From positions 1 to 5,293 of the forward strand of contig JAWAZZ010000020.1 in assembly GCA_038997305.1 (NCBI GenBank): DNA of 5,293 bases, read 5' to 3'. This DNA is from JAHLMO01 sp038997305. Lineage in GTDB: Archaea; Aenigmatarchaeota; Aenigmatarchaeia; CG10238-14; SpSt-28. Positions 1 through 5,293 of the stretch are shown here, piece by piece. Both the position numbers and the translations under genes were made by a program. A model generated the notes under the pieces. The model saw only the letters and a program-made list of their open reading frames with translations. It was not told the origin of the DNA and ran no database searches. Each line of letters starts with the position of its first letter. Position 1 is the stretch's first letter.

Positions 1-63
1 TTTTTTTTCTTCTTTTTCTCCTCCTGGTAAGAATAATTTTGCTAATAGTTCGTTATTGACCAC
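1..63 (-). CDS. Start of an unidentified gene, cut by the window edge
   Basis: A reading frame opens with GTG at 63-61 and stays open to base 1, giving 21 codons. The peptide begins MVNNELLAKLF, a short amphipathic helix-like stretch, then LPGG and a Glu/Lys-rich run. GTG is the only plausible start: the same frame has a TAA a few codons upstream, and there is no ATG. It overlaps the 3' end of the VWA/HEXXH gene by 11 nt, the same overlap length as the first two genes of the right-hand block, so it is probably translated with the MoxR-VWA pair. The family cannot be named from so little sequence. By position it may be a third component of the module. The main doubt is that 21 open codons could arise by chance, although the overlap and sensible amino acid content argue for a gene. 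Confidence 0.55.
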   Translation of the reverse strand, partial: MVNNELLAKLFLPGGEKEEKK

Positions 64-1687
64 AGCACTTTTTAATTACGATTTTTGGTAGTTTTGAGGG
101 GTCATCTACATTAAAGAACTGTATTCTTTTATATGTTCTTTTTAACTCTTCCATGTCGGGAGGATTGTCGCCCTCAATCCAAAATATATAAACTCTTCTT
201 CTCTCACCTGTAGAATTAAGATATTCGAGAGTTTCTATTAAATTTTCTCTTTCATTCAAACCAACATCAGTTATCATAACAACATCTGGCAAATAGGGAC
301 CATGTTTTTTTCTATCTAGCTCTTTTATAGCGTTTACATCTAAATATGTATTACCTCCCTGATAAAGAAGTATTCCTTCCTCAACTTTTGAAAAATCTCT
401 AGTGAAATCCACTACTATAGTTCTTGAGGAAAAATTAATAACAGCCACATCTACACCTTTAGAAAGATATTTTCTCGCAACAACATAAGCGGCTATCACT
501 GCTGGAGATGTCTCTTCTATGGGATTAGGCATTGAATAAGAAGAATCTAAAATTAAAATTAGGGGAGGATTTGTTGATAAGATTATTCTTTTTTCTTCTT
601 TAATTGGGACTTCGGGATTTTCATATTCTCTTTTTTTGGTTAATCCTGGTATAATTCGTAAGCCAGAAGTAGAAGCACTAGCAAGAAAATCGATAGAACT
701 TGTAGGATCAGAAACGCTCCAATCTGATTTGGAAATGGGATACAGACCAAAATAATGTTTTCTATTTACATCTTCTTCATAATTTATAAGAGACAGAGGT
801 TCTACCTTTATTTCATATTTTTCTGCTTGAGTTTTATAATATTCTCTATTAGCAAATAAAAAGAGTTCATCTACTAAATCAGAAATATCTTCTGAATCAT
901 CTTTAGATCTTTTAACTTTTTTAGACCTTGAAAATAACCTTGGTATGTTTTTTATATCTTTTTTGTTAATCTTTCCTTCCCTTATTAATGATCTTATAGC
1001 TTCTTCTAATTCTTTTTTAGAAAGTTTAATTTCTTCAATTTTCTGATAACTAAAGTTTTTGTATGAGTTTTCGGATTCTTGATAAAATTGAAATAATAAC
1101 TTTATAAATTTTGGTAATTCCTCTCTTACTAGTTTCTCTCTTTCTGCATATGGATCGATTTTCTTAAGCTCTTTTAATAATTTTTTCTCTTCCCTTGTAA
1201 GTTTATATTTTCCAAAATCTTTCTTTGTTTTTTCAGAATAGTAAACACGAAATACTCTATCTATTGGATTGTTAGCCTCTAATTGTCTATAAGTATCTGC
1301 TATCTCTCCTATTGTTTTAGATACTCTTACATTTACAACTAAGTCATTGAATAAATCAACAACACCATATAATATTTCTTGAGGTGCTTCTGGCAAGTGT
1401 CTACTGGCAACAAAAAGTTCTTCAATATAAGTCTTTAGATCAAATGGCACTTCTCGATAATGACCAATTTCATGAGCTATGAGCCCCTTTTTACCTTTTC
1501 TATCAAATCTCTCAAAAAAATCTGGGTTAAGTACTATTCTAAAATTTTTCAAATCCAACTGTGCTGTTGGTATATTTTTATCTATTAGTATTCCAAAAGT
1601 TATGTATATGTCTAATTTTTTTCTAACTTCTTCTTCTAATTGTTTTGCTTCTTCTATTATACTTCGATAGTCACTAAAGCTCTCCAT
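53..1687 (-). CDS. VWA-domain protein with N-terminal HEXXH metallopeptidase-like domain
   Basis: Numbering is for the 544-aa form starting at ATG 1687. The N-terminal domain carries HEIGH at residues 72-76, followed by FNDLVVN with D115 and N119. This is the arrangement of zincin-like domains in VWA-associated putative metallopeptidases of the DUF2201_N type. Residues 125-290 are Lys/Glu-rich and helical, probably a linker with coiled-coil parts. The C-terminal von Willebrand A domain has a complete metal-ion-dependent adhesion site: DSSYS (D381, S383, S385), T447 in GGNT and D474 in ITD. No signal peptide or membrane segment is seen, so it should be cytoplasmic. The partner is the MoxR ATPase encoded just upstream; such pairs remodel or activate client complexes. 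A TTG at 1705 would add six residues and create a 4-nt TTGA overlap with the moxR stop. I prefer the ATG, 14 nt after that stop; neither has a clear Shine-Dalgarno site. Protease activity is inferred. The protein ends in CCGQ. Confidence 0.9.
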   Translation of the reverse strand: MESFSDYRSIIEEAKQLEEEVRKKLDIYITFGILIDKNIPTAQLDLKNFRIVLNPDFFERFDRKGKKGLIAHEIGHYREVPFDLKTYIEELFVASRHLPEAPQEILYGVVDLFNDLVVNVRVSKTIGEIADTYRQLEANNPIDRVFRVYYSEKTKKDFGKYKLTREEKKLLKELKKIDPYAEREKLVREELPKFIKLLFQFYQESENSYKNFSYQKIEEIKLSKKELEEAIRSLIREGKINKKDIKNIPRLFSRSKKVKRSKDDSEDISDLVDELFLFANREYYKTQAEKYEIKVEPLSLINYEEDVNRKHYFGLYPISKSDWSVSDPTSSIDFLASASTSGLRIIPGLTKKREYENPEVPIKEEKRIILSTNPPLILILDSSYSMPNPIEETSPAVIAAYVVARKYLSKGVDVAVINFSSRTIVVDFTRDFSKVEEGILLYQGGNTYLDVNAIKELDRKKHGPYLPDVVMITDVGLNERENLIETLEYLNSTGERRRVYIFWIEGDNPPDMEELKRTYKRIQFFNVDDPSKLPKIVIKKCCGQ

Positions 1688-1701
1688 ATTTTTACTTTTA
1701 T

Positions 1702-3036
1702 TCAAAATTTTCTTATTCCAAATAACATGTGTTCTAGACCCTTAAAGAATGGATGATCTTTACGAGAAGCTAGTTCTCTAATTTTATCTTTTCTGCCTTT
1801 TTTAGCAAGATCGAGTGCTTCTTCAACCTCATCCTTCATTGATTTAAATTCCAAATAAAGTTCTTTAGCAATTTCGTAAGATGCAAAAAGGTTAAGCATT
1901 TCTTTGTGTGGATTATCTACATCATTTCTTTTTTTCCATACTTCTTGTAAGTAGTCGTCAGGAAGTGTTACTCTGTGAGCAAGAGTATATGGCAGAACAC
2001 TTAATACTGATTCTGTGTCAACTTCATTACGACCTTTTAACCAAGCTATAATCTTTGAATATAAAGCCACAGAGTTAAAAAATCTTTGACTTAAAGGATT
2101 GGTTATTTTGCCAGTAGGATATTTTTTATAATGATTTTCATCAGGATGTGATTCGCCTGGTCTTTTTTCTCCTGAATAAGGATCGTATAGAGAGAATCTG
2201 ATATAAGTAGTAAAGAGTACAGCCTCTTCTTTTGGTTTAATCTCTTTAATTTTTTGTCTAATCTCTTTTAATTCTTGTGGATGTAGCACTATTTTTTCTC
2301 TTCCCTTATAGAATTCATATGATATAACTTCTAATTCTTTTAATTTTTGGGGATAGGGTTTATCCGATAGCAATATGTCTATAGCTTTCTTTGAAAGCTC
2401 GTCATCCATTAACTCTTCTTTTTTAGTATTTTCCCAACATATTTTTCCAGCAAACGGAGATAATGTGAATTCTGTAACTATATTAAATCTGTCTAGTAGT
2501 GGAGGTACTAAGGATGAAGTTCCAGGATCTGGATAATTAGCTGTTGCGAAAAATGGTTGTGGAGGTAAAAATAAGGATTTGTTTAAATATACAAAAATGT
2601 TTCTATCAACTCCATCGAGCAATTCTGTTTGTCTTGCTGGTGGTAATCTATTAATCTCATCTACTATTTTTCCAGGAGACTGTACAAATAAGGACCAAAT
2701 AACTTCTTCTAACCCTTGATTTAGAGCGGCTAAATTGGGTCTTGCTATCATAGTTTCATATGTATGGCCTGGATGTCCTGAAAGTTTGGTAGCCATGAAA
2801 AACTGTATAGGTAGGGCTAGAGTAGAAGAAAGTGTTGCCTCAGCCAAAGTTGTTTTACCAATTCCATATGTTCCTACTATAAGTTGTTTACCATTAACTA
2901 GAGCAGTTGAAAGAGACAGCAATATATTTACATTTGTTTGCCAACCATCTATTTCTATGTTAGACGCGTGTATATAATAGCTACTCTGTAAATACTCTGC
3001 AACATTTCTAACTTTATTTCTTAGATTCCCGGACAT
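1702..3036 (-). CDS. MoxR-family AAA+ ATPase
   Basis: This 444-aa protein has the full AAA+ ATPase core: Walker A GTYGIGKTT at residues 55-63, Walker B KIVDEINR with D126 and E127, sensor 1 N167 in ATAN, an arginine-finger candidate R183 in LLDRF, and a sensor-2 motif AHRV (R355) in the C-terminal lid. The DEINRLPPARQTELLDG stretch and the LLDRF and AHR motifs are typical of MoxR ATPases. Residues 205-340 are a longer than usual helical insert/lid region, and the tail (380-444) is charged and helical. MoxR proteins are ATP-driven cytoplasmic chaperones that work with VWA-domain partners, and the next gene encodes such a partner, its start overlapping or within 14 nt of this stop. The ATG at 3036 is the first in frame after two consecutive TAA codons, so the start is well fixed. 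The client complex is unknown. Confidence 0.95.
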   Translation of the reverse strand: MSGNLRNKVRNVAEYLQSSYYIHASNIEIDGWQTNVNILLSLSTALVNGKQLIVGTYGIGKTTLAEATLSSTLALPIQFFMATKLSGHPGHTYETMIARPNLAALNQGLEEVIWSLFVQSPGKIVDEINRLPPARQTELLDGVDRNIFVYLNKSLFLPPQPFFATANYPDPGTSSLVPPLLDRFNIVTEFTLSPFAGKICWENTKKEELMDDELSKKAIDILLSDKPYPQKLKELEVISYEFYKGREKIVLHPQELKEIRQKIKEIKPKEEAVLFTTYIRFSLYDPYSGEKRPGESHPDENHYKKYPTGKITNPLSQRFFNSVALYSKIIAWLKGRNEVDTESVLSVLPYTLAHRVTLPDDYLQEVWKKRNDVDNPHKEMLNLFASYEIAKELYLEFKSMKDEVEEALDLAKKGRKDKIRELASRKDHPFFKGLEHMLFGIRKF

Positions 3037-3042
3037 AGTTTA

Positions 3043-3105
3043 TTATAGTTTTGTGTCTATGACTTTCATTCTTTTATCATTCATTAATAGTAACTTAATC
3101 TTCAT
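3043..3105 (-). other. Short upstream reading frame in the moxR leader (20 codons)
   Basis: ATG at 3105-3103 opens a 20-codon frame with further in-frame ATGs, ending in TAA TAA at 3045-3040, three bases before the moxR ATG and in the same frame. The peptide begins MKIKLLLMN and is basic. It could be a leader peptide or uORF that couples or limits moxR translation. In DNA this AT-rich, 20 open codons are easily produced by chance, so this is only a candidate. Confidence 0.15.
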
Positions 3106-3162
3106 AAATAAAGTAATAATTAATTTTATATAAAAATATTTATTTATTTCTCTACTGAAAAG

Positions 3163-3170
3163 TATATAAA
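3163..3170 (-). promoter_or_regulatory. Candidate archaeal TATA box (box A) for the moxR-VWA operon
   Basis: Read on the minus strand the site is TTTATATA, preceded directly by AAAA, which resembles a TFB recognition element next to a strong archaeal box A. A start site about 25 nt downstream would give a moxR leader of roughly 105 nt. A second TATA-like stretch at about 3124-3132 would give a leader of about 65 nt. The whole gap is AT-rich, so chance matches are likely, and readthrough from the tRNA unit is also possible. Confidence 0.35.
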
Positions 3171-3261
3171 TTTTAATATAGATTTCTTTAAATAGGTTAG
3201 AGGATGAATTAGTTATAACAACTATATAGTAATAAACATAATATAATTCTCTAATAAATAA

Positions 3262-3332
3262 TGGGCCCGCTGGGAGTTGAACCCAGCTCTCCGCCGCGTG
3301 AGGGCGGCGTCCTACCGCTAGACTACGGGCCC
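3262..3332 (-). tRNA. tRNA-Val (anticodon CAC)
   Basis: The minus strand folds as a complete cloverleaf: a 7-bp acceptor stem (GGGCCCG with CGGGCCC), TA linker, 4-bp D stem (GTCT with GGAC, one G-U pair) with GG in the loop, 5-bp anticodon stem (CCGCC with GGCGG), loop CTCACGC giving anticodon CAC, a 4-nt variable region, and a T arm (CTGGG/CCCAG) with loop TTCAACT. The discriminator is A. No CCA is encoded and no intron is present. It decodes the valine codon GUG. The GCCGCC-CTCACG-CGGCGG anticodon arm is typical of archaeal tRNA-Val. The gene is about 72% G+C against a very AT-rich background, as expected for a heat-stable tRNA. Its 5' end is 1 nt from the stop codon of the upstream Cys-rich protein gene. 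Confidence 0.97.
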
Positions 3333-3333
3333 T

Positions 3334-4614
3334 TTATTTTAAATTTTTAATAAATGGGTTTATAAGGATGAGATTTGTTATAGAATTATTTTTAATTTCT
3401 TTGAAATTAGGCGGGTCACATAAATAAGATTTATTCCCTTTATTAATTATAGCTCCTTTATTTATACAAACTTTACTTTCTCCGTCTATTTCATATAGAC
3501 AACAATATCCATCAATACAATCTTTATGTGAATAGCATTCTGATTTATATTGACACATATTGTTTTCATTGCAATATGTAATATAAGGAGCGGATAAATA
3601 TTCATAGTTTTTACAATCTGTGTCAGAAGAGCAACAAACTATTGGAGGATTAGAATATGGAACAAAAGCACCTTTACAATCAGGATCCTTGCAATCTATC
3701 AACCCATCGCAATCATCGTCAATTCCATTAAAACAATAGGGTTTAGAACAATATGCACTACTACATACCTTCCAACCTTCATCAGAATAATTTTTACAAT
3801 CAGGATCCTTGCAATCTATCAACCCATCGCAATCATCGTCAATTCCATTAAAACAAACTTCAGCAGGTAATTTATCTGACCAAGCCCATGTAATTATACT
3901 TGATGTGGGGGTTATCCACACAAGGGAAAAAACGCAATAATAAGTTTTTCCTTTAACTTCTATTTTTGCACATGCATTTTCTTCACTACATTCTAAATAT
4001 GTACATGGGGGTAGAACTCTATTATTTTTATAGTCTATTACAAAATCATTTGCACAAAACTTTTCACATTGAATTTTTATAGAATCTACTTCATCACAAA
4101 AGTCATGTACTCCACAAGCTTTTTCACATTTTATTGAATTATCCGTTTGTTGACCACATTTGAGTGCTTTGGTTTGTCTTCCATAACTATCACATTCTAC
4201 ACATTTATTTTCACTTGAATCATATTTACCTTTGAATTCTCCATCACAATCAAATAAAGACTGAGCCCATCTTACCACACACTTACTACCATCTTTATTA
4301 ATTTCATAATAAGTTAAATAACCAGCAACAGGTCCTTGACATTGGCAACCAGAAGAGTCGCATTTATTAATATAAAAGCTACTGACTTCTATACCTTCCA
4401 GGCAAGAATAACCATATTGGGGATAAGGATAATAAGGATTATAAGAAGTTATGGCGAAAGTACCTAGTGAAAACACACTACAAGCGGGGTCTTTATAAAG
4501 AATAGTATAATCTTGATAGCACAAACTTTCAACGTTTTTTACAATAAGAATTAATGAAGAGAAAAGTAAAAATATGTAGTATAATTTTTTAAAGATAGTA
4601 TTATATTTTCCCAT
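3334..4614 (-). CDS. Secreted cysteine-rich protein with two MopE-like Asp/Cys repeats
   Basis: The protein has 426 residues. A basic start followed by a hydrophobic stretch (about 11-26) looks like a signal peptide or N-terminal anchor; the rest should be extracellular. It contains 41 cysteines, about one residue in ten of the mature part, implying many disulfides. Residues 254-274 and 294-314 are identical units beginning CFNGIDDDCDGLIDC and ending KDPDCK, like the putative metal-binding motif of MopE-type proteins (Ca or Cu binding is plausible). The tail (327-383) has spaced Cys patterns (CCSSDTDC, HKDC, GYCC) resembling small disulfide-knot repeats. CGVHDFC at 167-173 resembles the phospholipase A2 His-Asp site, but lacks the first Cys of that motif. 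The start is the only in-frame ATG near the signal peptide and overlaps the upstream gene by 14 nt, so the two are probably co-translated. A surface or host-contact role is inferred; no enzyme function is assigned. Confidence 0.88.
   Translation of the reverse strand: MGKYNTIFKKLYYIFLLFSSLILIVKNVESLCYQDYTILYKDPACSVFSLGTFAITSYNPYYPYPQYGYSCLEGIEVSSFYINKCDSSGCQCQGPVAGYLTYYEINKDGSKCVVRWAQSLFDCDGEFKGKYDSSENKCVECDSYGRQTKALKCGQQTDNSIKCEKACGVHDFCDEVDSIKIQCEKFCANDFVIDYKNNRVLPPCTYLECSEENACAKIEVKGKTYYCVFSLVWITPTSSIITWAWSDKLPAEVCFNGIDDDCDGLIDCKDPDCKNYSDEGWKVCSSAYCSKPYCFNGIDDDCDGLIDCKDPDCKGAFVPYSNPPIVCCSSDTDCKNYEYLSAPYITYCNENNMCQYKSECYSHKDCIDGYCCLYEIDGESKVCINKGAIINKGNKSYLCDPPNFKEIKNNSITNLILINPFIKNLK
3359..3366 (-). 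promoter_or_regulatory. Candidate TATA box for the tRNA-Val gene
   Basis: CTTATAAA on the minus strand is centred about 30 nt upstream of the mature tRNA 5' end, so transcription would start a few nucleotides before the tRNA. It lies inside the last codons of the upstream Cys-rich protein gene. The position suits an archaeal box A, but the BRE side (CATC) is not purine-rich and the surrounding DNA is AT-rich. Confidence 0.35.
3673..3736 (-). repeat. Direct repeat copy in the Cys-rich gene (64 bp, downstream copy)
   Basis: This is identical at all 64 positions to 3793-3856, at an offset of exactly 120 bp (40 codons). It encodes the Asp/Cys unit at residues 294-314. The flanking bases diverge immediately. 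Confidence 0.97.
3793..3856 (-). repeat. Direct repeat copy in the Cys-rich gene (64 bp, upstream copy)
   Basis: This is the partner of 3673-3736 and encodes residues 254-274. All 21 codons match, including every synonymous site, whereas the 56-bp spacer between copies shows no similarity to the flanks. That points to recent duplication or gene conversion of just this unit. Confidence 0.97.
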
Positions 4615-5074
4615 GATTAACTAATCTTATAGTAAGAAATATAAGATCATCCATGTTTTTATTAAGTGTTGAACAATAATACAATTTATTTTTAATATTA
4701 TCTATTGCGATTGCTGTATTCCATTCAGAAAAAGAAAAGTTATACATAATGAGAGAGTCAATAACTCTTTTAGTAGAATTTAGATTAATTGCATAAATCT
4801 CAATATTTCGTTTGTATTCTTCGAATTTCTCTTTAGAATAAAAAGAAGTTATATAACAATCAAAAACATAAGTATAATTCTTAAACATTATTTTAATGTA
4901 TTTCGATGTAGCATTAAATTCAGTTATGTTTTTCTCGTCTAAGGTTAATATTTTTATATTATATCTTGTCAAATCATTTTTAGACAAATAATAGTAAATA
5001 TATATAAAAATGATCAAGATTCCTAATACTAAAAATGAAATTAATAATGTTGATTTGATTAATTTAGTTTTCAT
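4601..5074 (-). CDS. Hypothetical single-pass membrane protein, 157 aa
   Basis: I do not recognise a family. A short basic N-terminus (MKTKLIK) is followed by a strongly hydrophobic segment at about 8-30, consistent with a membrane anchor that leaves residues 31-157 outside the cell. That part is Asn/Ile/Tyr-rich and probably beta-rich. It contains five N-glycosylation sequons (N49, N54, N66, N99, N112) and only two cysteines (C73, C134), which could form one disulfide. The gene overlaps the upstream partial gene by 11 nt and the downstream Cys-rich secreted protein gene by 14 nt. This makes a polycistronic unit of exported proteins likely, and these proteins may act together on the surface. 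An ATG start directly before the hydrophobic segment supports the chosen start. Confidence 0.75.
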   Translation of the reverse strand: MKTKLIKSTLLISFLVLGILIIFIYIYYYLSKNDLTRYNIKILTLDEKNITEFNATSKYIKIMFKNYTYVFDCYITSFYSKEKFEEYKRNIEIYAINLNSTKRVIDSLIMYNFSFSEWNTAIAIDNIKNKLYYCSTLNKNMDDLIFLTIRLVNHGKI

Positions 5075-5293
5075 TCTTATATAGTATAGCCATCATTTTT
5101 ATTATAAAGTTTTTTATTGTGTTAAAAATACTGGATTTAGATGTAAAAATTTCGTTATTAAAATAATAAAAATCATGATTAAACCAAACTTCTGCTCTAA
5201 CTCCTTTATCTCTTGGATCATAAAATCTACAAATTATTCTATTTTTACCTGTAAAGTATTTTGGATTTTCTACACTACAACTTTGAATAGTTT
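5064..5293 (-). CDS. 3' end of an unidentified gene running off the window
   Basis: On the minus strand one frame is open from the window edge (first full codon at 5291) to TAA at 5066-5064, giving the last 75 residues of a protein. Both other frames hit stops within the first eight codons. The visible part includes CSVENPKYFTGKNRIICRFYDP, with two cysteines 16 residues apart, then a Phe/Tyr/Asn-rich stretch (EVWFNHDFYYFNN) and a hydrophobic, basic C-terminus (NFIIKMMAILYK). No family is recognised. It overlaps the next gene by 11 nt and is probably the upstream member of the same operon; an exported protein would fit the neighbourhood. Codon use (AGA, ATA, AAT) matches the other genes. Confidence 0.7.
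   Translation of the reverse strand, partial: TIQSCSVENPKYFTGKNRIICRFYDPRDKGVRAEVWFNHDFYYFNNEIFTSKSSIFNTIKNFIIKMMAILYKNEN

Noticed and set aside
1..26. Pyrimidine tract on the plus strand (minus strand GGAGGAG followed by an A-rich run), possible Shine-Dalgarno or terminator
   Set aside because: On the minus strand it reads as Gly-Gly-Glu-Lys codons of the GTG-start gene, and no start codon follows within the window.
1479..1670. 63-codon plus-strand reading frame
   Set aside because: It lies wholly antisense to the conserved HEXXH domain region of the VWA gene, with no independent signal.
2735..2977. 80-codon plus-strand reading frame
   Set aside because: It is antisense to the Walker A region of the moxR gene, whose motifs are unmistakable, so it is a shadow.
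3132..3136. T5 run on the minus strand as terminator for the tRNA unit
   Set aside because: It is a short run about 125 nt downstream of the tRNA and within a TATA-like stretch, so it is too weak to call.
3212..3230. Adjacent palindromes GTTATAAC and ACTATATAGT as operator sites
   Set aside because: Short AT-only palindromes are expected by chance in DNA this AT-rich, and they are not placed next to a convincing promoter.
3262..3332. tRNA-Glu reading of the anticodon arm (CTC)
   Set aside because: That register would need C rather than T at position 33 and a distorted loop; the 5-bp stem with loop CTCACGC gives the canonical T33 and CAC.
3673..3856. CRISPR or mobile-element interpretation of the two repeats
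   Set aside because: There are only two copies, both in frame in a coding sequence, with no spacer array, inverted ends or transposase.

Overview
The window looks like a gene-dense, AT-rich archaeal chromosome (about 30% G+C in genes by eye, lower between them). Every supported gene is on the minus strand, so transcription runs from high to low coordinates. Arg codons are mostly AGA and Ile often ATA. The single tRNA is about 72% G+C, which in so AT-rich a genome suggests a thermophile or hyperthermophile. Very tight packing, MopE-like Cys/Asp repeats in a secreted protein and scarce Shine-Dalgarno sites would fit a small-genome DPANN archaeon such as a Nanoarchaeota relative. That assignment is an inference; no marker gene in the window settles it.

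Right-hand block (5293 to 3262): an overlapping chain of cell-surface genes. It begins with the 3' end of a gene that runs off the window (stop at 5064). This overlaps a 157-aa single-pass membrane protein by 11 nt, which in turn overlaps a 426-aa secreted protein by 14 nt. The secreted protein has 41 cysteines and two copies of a 21-residue Asp/Cys unit encoded by perfectly identical 64-bp DNA repeats. Its stop codon is 1 nt from the 5' end of a tRNA-Val (anticodon CAC). A plausible tRNA TATA box lies inside the 3' end of the coding sequence.

Intergenic gap (3037-3261): about 225 nt, very AT-rich, with candidate archaeal box A elements and a short upstream reading frame that ends in two stops just before the next gene.

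Left-hand block (3036 to 1): an operon-like MoxR AAA+ ATPase gene followed by a VWA-domain gene. The VWA protein has an intact MIDAS site and an N-terminal HEXXH metallopeptidase-like domain. A third gene, starting with GTG at 63 and cut by the window edge, overlaps the VWA gene by 11 nt. MoxR-VWA pairs are known chaperone/remodelling modules, often with metal insertion or complex assembly as the client process. The distinctive points here are the combination of zincin-like and VWA domains in one polypeptide and the tightly coupled unknown third gene.
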